From contig JAMSLZ010000006.1 in assembly GCA_026027325.1 (NCBI GenBank), forward strand, positions 558,001 through 622,000: a stretch of 64,000 bases of DNA, written 5' to 3'. Below are positions 50,306 to 61,507 of this stretch, piece after piece (positions within the stretch are counted from its first letter, which is position 1; the number at the start of each line of letters is the position of its first letter). The translations under genes and the position numbers were made by a program. The notes under the pieces were generated by a model that was not told the DNA's origin, made no database searches, and was given only the letters and a program-made list of their open reading frames with translations. This DNA is from Actinomucor elegans (Eukaryota; Mucoromycota; Mucoromycetes; Mucorales; Mucoraceae).

Positions 50306-50358
50306 CTCGGTAGCCAGCTCGCTTTTCTTTGATTAAACTATAACTAAACAAAGAGAGC

Positions 50359-51636
50359 ATGGCTATTCAACAACGCAATATGAACATACACAGAGAAGTC
50401 GACGACAGCCTAGACACGGATAGCTTGTTGAACAAGAAACCTGACAAGTTGGTTCTCAACTGGACCGAGATTCCAACATGGATGAAGGACAATGTATTTA
50501 TTACGGATGGTTATAGACGTCAAGCGAATAGCTATCGAGAGTGTATCAAAAGTTTAGGCTACCTTCATAATGAAAGTGGTATGTAACCGAGAAAGGAGAA
50601 AGAACCGAGGGAATTGACATGTTTGATTGTATAGTGAATATTTGGAGTCATTTGCTAGCATTTATCTTATTTGTTGGGTTTGGTTTACATTTCCTATGGA
50701 CCCAGCCCTTTGAAGCCACTTTGACTGCGTTTGATTATACATACTTCTTTCTATTTATCCTTGGTGCCTTGTTGTGCTTGGGATTTAGCGCTAGTTTTCA
50801 TTGTTTTGCTTGCCACTCTGAGAAAGTAGCTGCTACTTGGAACCGTTGCGATTATGCTGGTATTACTTGTTTAATTGTGTAAGTAGAGTTGCTTATGGAG
50901 CGAGGCACCGAAATAATTGACTTGTATGTGTAGTGGTTCTTTTTTCCCAGTGATTTATTATGGATTTCATTGTCACCATCTGCTTCAGAGTAAGTTGCAT
51001 TTTAGTATTATCGAATCAAATCTAATTTGATATTTTAGTTGTGTACTTGTCTATCATCGTTGTATTGGGATCTTTCACAGTAAGTATTGCTGGCAGTAGT
51101 GATGAAAAATGATGGAGAGTGTATAACATTACTGGATGATAGGCTTCCGTAACTTTGATGAAGCATTTCCGTACTCCAGCATACAGATGGGTCCGTGCGT
51201 TCCTTTTTATTGCTTTGGGATCATTTGGTGTTGTTCCCACTATTCACGGGATCTGGCTTTATGGTGTAAGTACAGAGTGCTCAGACTTGGCATGCAGCAA
51301 TCTAATTAACCCTTTTATCAGTTAAATAACGCTGTGAAGACCATCTCATTGGCTCATATGTGTCTGATGGCTTTTACTTACATTGCTGGTGCTCTGATCT
51401 ATGGCTGTCGCTTTCCTGAACGTGTTTTGCCAGGAAAATTCAATTATTTTGTAAGTGAAGTGTGTACTTTGTCAGTTATAGTGCGCTAATCATGGTTGAT
51501 CTAGGGCTCTTCTCACCAAATCTTCCATGTTTGTGTTGTGATTGCATTGTTGTCTCATTATTTAGGTGTTTTGAGTGCGATGGCTTTCTGGCATGATGCA
51601 TCCAACGAAGACTTTTGCAAAACTTTATTCATTTAG
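50359..51636 (+). CDS. PAQR/ADIPOR-like (Izh) seven-helix membrane protein
   Basis: Seven exons: 50359-50578, 50635-50878, 50934-50989, 51039-51079, 51143-51265, 51322-51450 and 51505-51636. The N-terminal WTEIPTWMKDNVFITDGYR and SLGYLHNES-VNIWSHLL are hallmark PAQR motifs (the second spans the exon 1/2 junction). Zinc-binding residues are visible in SASFHCFACHS and in the C-terminal SHQIFHVCVVIALLSHYLGV (HxxxH). Seven hydrophobic helices are present. Fungal Izh proteins are plasma-membrane or vacuolar proteins linked to zinc and lipid metabolism; mammalian ADIPOR have ceramidase activity. Specific function here is inferred only from the family. All seven intron joints keep frame, and exons of 41-56 nt are among the shortest in the window. 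Confidence 0.94.
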
Positions 51637-52580
51637 ATCCCTCTTCTTATGTATAGACAATGGAACGAATCTACCTCTGCATTGATACCCTTATTTTCTT
51701 AATTATTCTACCCTATAGACACATATAATAAAATATCAATCTTTTCCATAACCATGTTGCATGGCAAATGTCTTAAACCAGCCGCTTTAGCTGAGACATA
51801 AAAACAAAAACTTCCAGGCACGAGTACTCAATGGCTATTTGATTAATCTATGATGATCTTGCAAATATCGCATGATTTTTGATGTCTAAAGAGCGGGAAG
51901 AATCAGGATCCGTTTCACTCAACTAACTACAAACCTTTAAAACAACTATGAGCACTCAAAGAAAAGGCTTTGTATTAACATTTTCAAAATATACAAAAGA
52001 TAAGAATAGACATTTGGATATCTGTGCCAGGTATTAGATGTACAAATGGTTCTGTGTTAAGGTCAGAGTCTATTTGTTATCCTATGCGTGATTGGCTGCG
52101 TTAAATTAGTTCTGCTTTAAAGCGCGTCTATTCAGTGATATAGTGTAACAAACTGTGGCCATTTAGCTTATCGTCTCATTGTTTACTTGAGACTTGGCTC
52201 CGTTCCTTTCATTTGACGCACTTGTATCATTTTATGCCCGGAAGAATAGGCAGCATGCTATTTTATATATATTCAGGGCGTAAAACAGCCACTATTCTTT
52301 TTCCATGTCAATCAGCATAAGGAGCAGTCAGTCAACCAAATGATAAACAAATGCAACTACGTATACCGACCTCCAAAGGAGAAATGCTGTTGCCAAATGA
52401 CATGAAGGGTGAAGGGCCTTCTTGTACAATCACTTTTGATTTAAACATCCGAACAAAAATCAGCCCATTTGACATTTTAAACATCGGTGGGGCATACCGA
52501 ACACGAGAGTTTAAATAGGATTGAAAGCCTTCTTCTCAAAGAGATAACTGCTCTTTTTCATCTGCTTTTGTTACAAAAAG
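51637..52580. other. Intergenic, promoter side of ERG25
   Basis: AT-rich spacer. The ERG25 promoter end includes GTTTAAATAGG at about 52508-52518. No gene-like frame. Confidence 0.5.
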
Positions 52581-53566
52581 ATGAACGCAACTGTAGTGGA
52601 TCAGTCATATCAACTAAGCTGGTTAGAAACGCAATGGGAGGAACTTTATAAAGACCGTAATCCGCTTCTTGTTACTGGTGTCCTGGCATTTGTCATGCAC
52701 GAACTCGTCTACTTTGGCCGTTTCCTTCCTTTCCTCATTTGCGATTATCTTCCTTATTTTAGACAGTACAAAATACAACCTGACAAGGTCAACACACCCG
52801 CTGATATCTGGAAATGTACCAAGCAAGTCCTCTTTCAACATTTCTTTTTCGAAGCACCTTTGATCTTCTTTTTCCATCCCATGGCTTCTATGCTCGGCAT
52901 GAACATTGCAGCCCCTTTCCCTGGATGGTAAGTCTACCATGTGTATTTATGAGAAGGCATTATTAATATGGGATGGATTTGCAGGAAATACATTTGCCCT
53001 CAAATTGCTATTTTCTTTGTCTTTGAAGATGCATTCCATTATGCTGTTCATAGACTCATGCACTGGCCTCCTCTTTACAAAGCCATTCACAAGGTTCATC
53101 ATGAATATGCTGCTCCATTTGGCATCGCTGCTGAATACGCTCACCCATTGGAAACATCGATCCTTGGCTTCGGTACCATTGGAGGTCCTCTCATTTATCA
53201 CGCTGTTGAAAAGTATCTCCTTCATGCCGACAAGGACTGGCAGCTTCATCTGTTTACCATGTTGTTCTGGATCGTCTGTCGTCTTTTCCAAGCCATTGAT
53301 TGTCATTCAGGCTATGATTTCCCTTGGTCTCTTCGTCATTTTATTCCTTTCTGGGCTGGTGCAGGTATGTCGACATCAAGTTATTCTTAGTGCCATGACT
53401 TACATTTCTTTTAGATCATCATGATTATCATCATCAAATGTTCATAGGTAACTATGCGTCGAGTTTCCGTTGGTGGGATTACCTCTTTGGTACAGACGTG
53501 AAGTACCGTGCTCATCGCAAGCGTCAAGCCGAAGAGAAGCGCCTTCAAAAGAAGAAGGGATTGTAG
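52581..53566 (+). CDS. ERG25: C-4 methylsterol oxidase
   Basis: Three exons, 52581-52927, 52985-53364 and 53415-53566; 879 nt, 292 residues. The three His boxes of the fatty acid hydroxylase superfamily are all present: HRLMH (HX3H), HKVHHEY (HX2HH) and DHHDYHH (the last split by intron 2), with hydrophobic segments around them and a C-terminal Lys-rich end (KRLQKKKGL). Erg25 is a di-iron enzyme of the endoplasmic reticulum that oxidises the C-4 methyl groups of 4,4-dimethylzymosterol in sterol synthesis. Length fits yeast Erg25 (309). ATG 52581 follows a short TTTGTTACAAAAAG leader. 3' flank carries a T11-A10 tract. Confidence 0.96.
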
Positions 53567-54036
53567 ATTCACTATTTGCAGGATCCCATACTTCATGTAT
53601 ATTCATTTATTCAGTATCCCCTTTTTTTTTTTAAAAAAAAAATCATACTTCCTCATATAACACATCTCTAAACTTACATTATTTCATATTCTATATACAC
53701 ACAAAGTAATTTATCTTTCATCTTTATTTTATATGTAATACTTATCATTGTTATATTTCAAATAAGAAAAAGAACAATCATCCATCCACTAATAAAACCT
53801 TTAAAGCACCTATTACAAATTTAGTGTTAACGCTATTCCAAAATAACAAGTTATCCTGCCATCAATACAGTTGTTTAATCAATGGCTGTAATAGGCATAT
53901 CAATTTTATTTTGAAACTGGGACAGATACATCGGTTAGGCCTGAATGTGTACTATCATTCAGATGGGGCATTCAACCGGGATCAATAAGTAATAATAATA
54001 TAGCTAAAAGCAATCATCAAATGTGTAACTTTTATT
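53567..54036. other. Convergent 3' spacer
   Basis: 470 bp between two stop codons; T11-A10 at 53622-53642, otherwise plain AT-rich sequence. Confidence 0.5.
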
Positions 54037-54848
54037 TTAAAAACCAGGATTCAATACTGGTGATCGTTTTGTATTTTCCCAAAATAATGAGCGTAATCGT
54101 ACGCCTAAAGAATGAAGTAACAAGACACGTTTACTTGGTGGAGGCACTATGCGCTGTATACGATGTTCACCTATATATCCTTCATGATCAAACTTGTAGA
54201 TAAACACACCTTCTATATGTCGTGTGTGTATCTCGGGGCGGAAGAAAGTGCTATGCTTTGTACCCTGTAATCGCCATCGTACCTCCAACCTCTTGACAGT
54301 GCCCTTTGATTTGATATCGTCTTCGGCTTGACTGATAGAGGAAAAAGGTACTACAGCCGCTGAGGTGCTAAGCATATCGTCATCGTCATCATCGTTATCT
54401 ATGTCGTCTATATTGACGCTATCCGGTAGAGCCCGCATTTTGGTGACTTCTAATAGAATATCATCATAGTATAAGCTCGTACTCCATTTGAGCATTTGTG
54501 CTATGCCTAGGTATGCTGTGCGACCGTGGATTGAAAGCTTTGTGTAGTGAGGGTCTGATAATATGATATTGTTTGAGTAAATTGAATGTTCTGATAATCC
54601 TTTTTGAAAAAAATGAGGTATATCATCTTGTAACGTAGCTATGGCTAAACTTGATATATATAAGTGTATGTCAAAGTACATTGTTTGTTATCATATTTAC
54701 CAAAACCAACTCGTAGGTCATACTCTCTTGGTCTTTTCGGTTCTTCTGTTTGCTGCCTTTTACAAATGGTCGAGTGAATTAAGCAGCGTCTCAAATATAT
54801 GCTAGGTAATGCTCTTTTGAGTTGTAATGAAGAATGAACAAACAACAT
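54037..54848 (-). CDS. DUF2358 protein (C6orf136-like), probably mitochondrial
   Basis: Two exons, 54701-54848 and 54037-54644; 756 nt, 251 residues. The N-terminal 35 residues (MLFVHSSLQLKRALPSIYLRR) are basic and hydrophobic, as in a presequence. The domain starts LQDDIPHFFQKGLSEHSIYS and continues GRTAYLGIAQMLKW, VRWRLQG and FIYKFDHEGYIGEHRI, the DUF2358 pattern (SnoaL-like fold). An Asp-rich insertion is present (about residues 130-155). The function of DUF2358 is not known; human C6orf136 is a mitochondrial-type protein. The acceptor TTTAG was chosen because the nearer CAAG would give an immediate stop. The downstream gene on the plus strand is ERG25 (convergent). Confidence 0.85.
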
Positions 54849-55483
54849 GTTTTATTTGAATTATGCAAAAAAACAAGAAAACTTCTAGAAAACTAAGAAA
54901 ATATTTTCAAGGTTGGTCCTGTATCTCAAAGCAGCGTCACCAAAGACAAGTTTGTCATTCTTTGTGCGTTAGCCTTAGCCGGATATTTGAATCTCAGTTT
55001 CGCGTTGCATACCTAAAGGTTTCAACTAGCGATCAAAGATACATTTCAAGCTTGATTATCTTTTGAACACATTATGATGTACGACAGAACACAGCTTGGT
55101 CTGATATACAACACAATTCTAAGCATATACTAAACAATGAAGTGGTGGCGATGATTGGTGAGTAGTAAATTAAATAGTAAAATATTTAAATAAGTCAAAG
55201 GTGTATTATTCAAATCTGTATACAGTCAGTTGCATAAAAATCATCCAATAGTTTCCTCAATTTAAGGAAATATGTTTGAGAAAAGTCGATCTCTTTGAGG
55301 GAAATTACTATCTTTTTTTTTTCTTTACAAATATAATCGTAACTAAAATGATTTATACTCAAAATATACCAAACAAGTACGACAGCATATTTGCAAACAT
55401 ACATAACCTATAGCTACCAACTGGAATGTCCATTTATTGCTCCATTAAAGAGATATTACTTTTTAAAAAATTTTGGGGCCTTG
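54849..55483. other. Spacer upstream of a transposon relic
   Basis: AT-rich sequence that may include the unrecognisable 5' part of the transposase relic. A 67-codon plus frame at 54863 is probably chance. Confidence 0.4.
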
Positions 55484-56095
55484 GGTGAAATGCCTTCAGT
55501 TTTTTTTTTTTCCAAAATGAAGCGTTCCATAGCGCGATCAAAAAAGGCAGAAAGAGCTGTAGTTGTTGTTCCGAAAACAAAAGGGAAAACGACGGTCATA
55601 CTTGGGGCTATAAGCCCATTCAGTGTCGTCAATGTTAAAATAAAATGCTCCAGGGTTCAATCTTCCAAGAAAAGAAAAGTGGCTGGAAACTCTTCTATGG
55701 TGGCTAGCGAAACTATCAAAGATGGTACCGTCTTAGGCCATTATTTTAAATTTGTTGCAAAAACTCTAGATGTTATGGATTGTTATACTGAGATTAAAGA
55801 ATACTACCTTGTGGTGGAAAAAACGCCCATCCATAAGCATACAGATATATGAAAGTGCATTGAAGGTTGTGGGTATCGTTGTGTTTATCTTCCCCACTAT
55901 TCGCCCGAGTTGAATCCCATTAAACAGTTTTGGTCTGTCTCTAAGAGTAAAGTCGAAAGAGAGCAAATTTTAAAAGAAACTATGACATGAAGGATTCGAG
56001 AAGTCTGTAACAGAGTCCTCATCAATGATTTTCGAGACTTTTGTCCGTATTCGTTGTCAAAATTTAAAGACTGCTTGAGCCGCAATCCAATTTAG
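55484..56095 (+). pseudogene. Dead Tc1/mariner-IS630-like DDE transposase relic
   Basis: One reading frame from about 55484 to a TAG at 56093, interrupted by TGA at 55850-55852 and 55988-55990. It reads MKRSIARSKKAERAVVVVPK, then TTVILGAISPFSVVNVK, YYLVVEKTPIHKH, GYRCVYLPHYSPELNPIKQFW, the DDE_3 pattern of IS630/Tc1-like transposases common in Mucorales. Two catalytic positions are altered: the family's YYLVMDNAPIH Asp-Asn is Glu-Lys here, and the Glu of ELNPIEQFW is Lys here. The first catalytic Asp region is missing upstream. The copy is therefore inactive. No inverted terminal repeats were identified. Confidence 0.8.
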
Positions 56096-57489
56096 TATGT
56101 AGCTCATTCAAAAACAAACGAAATTGTACGTGATATTTTTATGAAAATAATATCCTTTTACAAAGTTACATGCTATTTGTTGCCTACATATGCACCATCG
56201 GCTATTTATGCCAGACCCCTTACCTTTCCTTTTTAACCAGCTTCCTACTAAAAAACCTCGATCAATCCAATCAATCTGTCCCTAGTTTGTCTATTAATCC
56301 GTGATTTGTATCATCCTCTTTGAACCCCACCACTTCTACCACCAAAAAGAACCGCGTTTACTGCCATCAAATCCTAGACACAGATTCCTTAATTGGCTCT
56401 CCAATCCCACTCCCTAGTCTTATAACCACTCGAACCACTTATACATATGCCACACGTTTTTATCCTTATACCTCAAAGGGGTTTTTAGCTTCTACTCTTA
56501 ACCTGATCTAACCTGGACAACCTCGATGGGTATCGCCATTTCGCGCCCAATTGGGTTTGTAATTTTTGAGTTTAAACGTACATTTAAGGTTGGAAGTACT
56601 ACCAATAAATTATTTTGTTATAAGATTTAAATGATCTATAGATCTCACAACCGATCCCCGTTAAATGATGCATCCGATCACTTTACTTGTTTATTAAGAT
56701 GAACTACATCTATTAGAATTTTTTAAAAATGTAGCCAGTATACTGTGTTGAAGCTATGTATATGTCGACTGAGCCTGCATATGAAATGGACATAAGTAGA
56801 TAATTAGGAACATGAATAGAAATAAAGAAGGGCATCTTTCTTTTACTTTTTGAACTATAGTAATACATAGGTATAAATTGCTATCGCGTATTTTCATATA
56901 GATAATAGAAAGTAGCAGAAACTGCACCCAGCCTATATCAGAAAAAAATAGCCCAATTGATTAGGCATCACATATACGTTTATAATATGTATAATATAGA
57001 ACTTTACTTAGTCGATCCAGTACAAAATATGATTTCACAAATCCTAAATTTAATTAAATTCTTCTGATTTTTTGATCGAGTGTTATGGTGCAAATGTTTT
57101 CTTTGTAATATATCCAAATCAAGAAATTCATAGACTAATTTTGTTCGGAAAATAAACTGTCACTAAACCGGCAATTGACAGGAACCATATTTGTTTCATT
57201 CTACAACACACACAACATTGAAAATTCGCTGTGAGATTTCTCTTAATCCCATCGGTATTCATATCACCACCGATTTACATTTACTAAAATCATACACTAT
57301 ATCACCTAACATACCATTTCGTTTCCTGTGTCATCATCACTGATTTGGAGAGTTGATCCAAAAACAATACATTTTAAAGCAATGATTTTCTCTGAACCAA
57401 TCATATCTCTGCATCAAGGGTATGAAAAAAAAGTCGATCTTTTTCTAATAACAATCCTCAAAGCACACTTTTCTTCTTGCTCCAAAATA
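56096..57489. other. Intergenic, 1.4 kb, with one repeat copy
   Basis: AT-rich spacer upstream of SEH1 with dispersed-repeat copy 9. A 63-codon Thr-rich frame at 56320 has no supporting context. Confidence 0.5.
56632..56711 (-). repeat. Dispersed ~75-bp repeat, copy 9
   Basis: On the minus strand: TGTAGTTCATCTTAA, GATCGGATGCATCATTTAA, CGGGGATCGGTTGTGAGATC, TATAGATC. Shares CGGGGAT(C/T)GGTTG with copy 3. Confidence 0.6.
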
Positions 57490-59191
57490 ATGACCAGTAG
57501 TTTAACCAAATTTGATACAGGACATGAAGACCTCATTCACGATGTATCGTACGATTTCTATGGCAAGAGACTAGTGACATGCTCTTCAGATCAACGATTA
57601 AAAGTATGGGATTTCATTGAACGTCCAGATGCATCTGTTTGGGAATTAAATGATGCTTGGAAAGCACACGATTCCTCGATATTGAAAGCAATTTGGGCCA
57701 GACCCGAGTATGGCCAAGTCATCGCGAGCTGTTCTTTTGATAGACAAGTCAAGATATGGGAAGAACAAACAGTAGGTAAACAACCCTCAATACCTTACAA
57801 ACACACGTCCTCGAGATGCCGTACTCAAAACCTGTGTCATATATAGAACCTAGAAACAGTCAAAAACGGTGGGCAGAACGCTTTCGTTTAGTAGAGTCAA
57901 GAGGAGCTGTATTGGATATTGCTTTTGCGCCTACACAAAACTCACTTCGATTAGCTACATGTTCTTCAGACGGTATTGTGCGTATCTATGAAGCACTCGA
58001 GCCTACCAACCTAGCACAGTGGTCTCAAATGGAAGAGTTTGAAATCTCGAGTATATCTTCTTCGTATAATGCAAATGATAGTAATAGCAACAAGAACTTG
58101 GCTTCTGGTACAAGTCAACTGCAACAGCAACAGCAGCAACAACAACAAGGTCAACAGCAGCAACAGCAGCAAAATCAATTCGCATTACAGCAACAGCAGC
58201 AACATTCTCCACAGCAACAGAACCACTCACCTCAGCAACAGCAACTGTTGCAACGCAATGCGCATCAGCAACCTCAGCAGTTTACTCAATACGGATTCTA
58301 CCAAAACAATCATCAGCAGCAACAGCAGCAGGCTCAAGTGGGCATGAATCATCCATATGCTATAGCACAACAGGCACCACATCCTTTTGGACAGCAGCCT
58401 GTTCATACAAACAGTACTAGCTCTAGTGCCAGCTCTATTACTAGTCATGGATTATCTACACCTGGCGTCTCTGATATACCAATCATGACCAGTACAGCTA
58501 CCACTGCAGCAGGGTTTGTGCAAGGTATATCACCAGGATCTACTTCTACAGGCATTGGTGGTGTTCCTACTACTGTAGCTAGCAATATACATCGACCAAT
58601 TGATGCAGATAGTGGGTATTGTATTGATTGGTGTCCTAATCGTACACCAACTGCCATGATGGTAGTTGGCCTTGGCAAAGAGATTGGAGCAAGAGTATGT
58701 TATATAAATGGAAAAAGAAAATATAATTGACACGTTCTCAATTGATTCTTCAATAGATATTCAAACATGATGGTCATAATCGATGGATTCCTTCTGAATT
58801 CTTACCTGGACATACGCAAGAAGTCCATGATATTAGTTGGGCACCTAGCATGGCCAGATCATACCAATTGATAGCTACAGCAAGTAAAGACAATATGGTG
58901 CGCATCTTCAAATTAACAGAGCAAGTGTTGCCACCTACGCCTCAACAAGTGCAAAGAGGAAGATCACCAGCTGGTACACCTACTCAGGGCAATCAAAATA
59001 AGATGTATCATATTGAATTGATAGCAGCTTTTGATGACCATAAGGCAGAAGTTTGGCGTGTAGAATGGAATATCACTGGCACTATTTTGTCTTCGTCTGG
59101 AGATGATGGTAAACTAAGACTATGGACAGCTGGCTTCGATGGCAAATGGAGACAAATGGCTTCTATTACGGCCAATAACAATAAAGCATAA
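57490..59191 (+). CDS. SEH1: Nucleoporin/SEA-complex WD40 protein Seh1 with Gln-rich insertion
   Basis: Three exons: 57490-57775, 57847-58694 and 58757-59191; 1569 nt, 522 residues. It starts TKFDTGHEDLIHDVSYDFYG and KRLVTCSSDQRLKVWD, the Seh1 signature, and ends with EVWRVEWNITGTILSSSGDDG-type blades and KLRLWTAG. Seh1 is about 350 residues in yeast and man; the extra ~170 residues (about 165-340) are a poly-Gln and Gln/His/Ser/Thr-rich insertion encoded by CAG/CAA runs at 58111-58345. Seh1 is a subunit of both the Nup84/Nup107 Y-complex at the nuclear pore and the SEA/GATOR2 complex at the vacuole. The donor at 57776 (GTAGGTAAAC region, G|GTAAAC) was chosen to join the frame to EPRNSQKRWAERF. 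Convergent with the AT-hook gene. Confidence 0.92.
58111..58345 (+). repeat. CAG/CAA-rich low-complexity region in SEH1
   Basis: Interrupted runs of CAG, CAA and related codons encoding poly-Gln segments inside the coding exon 2. Confidence 0.85.
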
Positions 59192-59247
59192 TGTTTAATA
59201 TAGTTTTTGTATAAAAAAAAAAAGGTGTGTTTTTTTATTACCATTTT

Positions 59248-59260
59248 GTATGTATGTATG

Positions 59261-59293
<33 letters not shown>
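59248..59293. repeat. (TGTA)n and (AT)n simple repeats
   Basis: TGTA units followed by about 29 nt of alternating AT, in the 178-bp 3' spacer between SEH1 and the AT-hook gene. Confidence 0.85.
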
Positions 59294-59369
59294 AAAGAAA
59301 CAGTATATATTAAAAAAAATGGCTTCAGTTTGTCGCGTAAAAAGGTGAGTATATGTGAAGAATTCAATT

Positions 59370-59891
59370 TTAAGCCTTAGGAACCTTTCTTGGTCTACCT
59401 CTACCGCGTTTAGGAAGGGATGCAATCAATGCTTCTTCTTCTTGTTTTCTCTTGATATCTTCTTCAGTCAAGACCTTTCTTGGTCTACCGCGCTTTCTCT
59501 TTCCAGTCTACATAAATTAAAAGTTTAATACATATATTAAATAGTTGATTAAACTTAGTATTACGTCTTCAGCATCATCCTCTGCTACTTTTATTTGTGT
59601 CTTTTTGGGAGGTCTTCCTCTTTTACGCGCAACTGGAGCAGATGTATCGATCTTTTTGTCAGCAGCAGGAGCATTTTCTTTTACAGTTTCTGTTGCAGGA
59701 GCAGTCTCTTTTACAGTTTCTGTTGCAGGAGCAGTCTCTTTAACAGTCTCTGTTGAAGGTGCAGCGTCTTTAACAGTCTCTGTTGTGGATGCAGTGTCTT
59801 TAGTAGTCTCTTTTACAGTTTCTTTTGCAGGCTTTGCGGCAGTTTCTGCTGGTGCTTTCCCGGTATTTCTGGTCTTTCTAGTGGCTGCCAT
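59370..59891 (-). CDS. AT-hook protein with internal decapeptide repeats
   Basis: Two exons, 59565-59891 and 59370-59507; 465 nt, 154 residues. Three AT-hook cores (GRP flanked by basic residues) are present: ARKRGRPPKK near residue 95, then KRKRGRPRKV and GRGRPRKVPKA in exon 2. The middle (about residues 25-80) consists of imperfect 10-residue repeats of the form ETVKETAPAT, visible as about 30-nt tandem repeats at 59680-59830. This is the layout of HMGA-like proteins: short, disordered and binding AT-rich minor groove DNA in chromatin. The start ATG at 59891 is used because upstream sequence in frame is a long homopolymer-coded Phe/Leu run with no plausible start. Homologues in related fungi would confirm the exon join. 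Confidence 0.8.
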
Positions 59892-60067
59892 TATAAAGAT
59901 ACGTGTACAAGGAAGAAAGAAAAAAAGAAAAAAAATTAAAAAAATAAGAAAAAATAAAAAAAATAAAAAAAAAAAAAAATGAATAAAAAATCTTTTTTTC
60001 TGCTGCTCAACTATTGGCCCCACTCCTTTTTTGCTTTAGAAACACGAAAAAACCTGTCTCAACTACT

Positions 60068-61468
60068 TTAATTTTGACCAAAAAAGCGCGTCATTACACT
60101 TAAATAATGAGAACTAATTGTGTCCTTGTCGTTTTGATACAAGGTCATCAAGGTACCCATTGATGCCATGAACAATAAAATATCACCATGAGGAACACTT
60201 TTCACCTTACCACTCTTGAGCATGGTCTTCCAGAAAGATTCAAGGGCTCTTGGAAGGCAGTACAGCCCAAGTTCTAACAGTCAAACTAAGTTAGATGAAC
60301 TTTAAGGATGCGTTTTTTTTTATTATTATTACCCAATTGACGTCCTGGAGCTTCGATAAACACCATACTGCCACCAATAGCACCAGTAACGGCATAGATC
60401 CATGGTACATCTCTACCAAGTAATCTGCGTAACCAACAAGGAGTAGATAATCCAGCTACAACGTACATGGTCAAGAACAGCGTTGACCTCAAACAAGATA
60501 GAGCAAACTTTTGCATAGTAGTGCTTGGGCTAGATACGAAAAAAAAAAAAAAGGTTAGCATAGAATGGGAGTATACAATAAAAATATACATACTCTATTG
60601 TCAATTGTTTTGATCTGAATACAGCCAACATAATCTAGATAAATATGTATTATTTAGTAATGCGATCTATAGTTGATAGCTTACAAGTACTTGCCACATT
60701 TAAAGGGACATATAGCTTGAGTGACCTCAGGAACTCATCTTTAAATAAGACAAGCTTGTCTATCGTGCAATTAGCGTATGCTGGGTGTTGAATGGCGCAC
60801 ATTACATAGTTGTGATGCAGTTTTGGATGAATAGCACTTGCAATATTAGGGCTGACAGTATGAGCAATGTATTCTTGACTAGTGATACCGCTTGGGATAG
60901 TAATTGGTGAACCATCTTCCACTAATTGATTGACAGTGATGCCCACCGCTTCAGCAATACGAGCAGCCATACCACCATAATACTTTTTGAAACCCGCGTG
61001 CGTCAACAAGAACGAAAAGTATGATTGAGGTAATGTATCGTGGTTAAACAGGAACGCATAGATAATTTGAGCATTCGCAATCATCATGACGGCCACTCCA
61101 GAGAAACGCTGTATGAATTTGGCCAAATAATCGTCCCATTGTGTTTGACCAGGATGATCTTGCTTTCGTTTGATAGCCCACTGTTTCATTAGCCAAGCAC
61201 CGTTGAATTGAAGCGCTCTTGTAAACAAATACAACATAATTGATTGCCTTCTATGCTTGTCGCGATCAATGGCAAGAGCTAATCCAGCTAAACTACCAGC
61301 TACAAATGCATTCACTCTATCAGACTTTCTATCACTTGTCTTTCTATAATGCCTCATAGCACATAGTATGCCTTTATAACTGCTGGTAAAGGTACTCAAA
61401 AACAATGCAAAACAAGCTGTATCTCTACATTACTTTGAAAGTCAGTACCTGAGGCTGTTTTTTGATTA

Positions 61469-61507
<39 letters not shown>

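Larger units (their letters stand above)
48521..50358. other. Intergenic, 1.8 kb, with one repeat copy
   Basis: AT-rich divergent spacer. Contains dispersed-repeat copy 8 and, at the right, the TATA box of the PAQR gene. A 66-codon plus frame at 49404 and its neighbour at 49564 show no coding support. Confidence 0.5.

Noticed and set aside
59265..59293. AT dinucleotide run as telomere or origin
   Set aside because: Ordinary microsatellite in a 3' spacer; no telomeric repeat and no replication motif visible.
59517..60023. N-terminal extension of the AT-hook frame (Phe/Leu-rich)
   Set aside because: Encoded by an A/T homopolymer region upstream of the true ATG at 59891.
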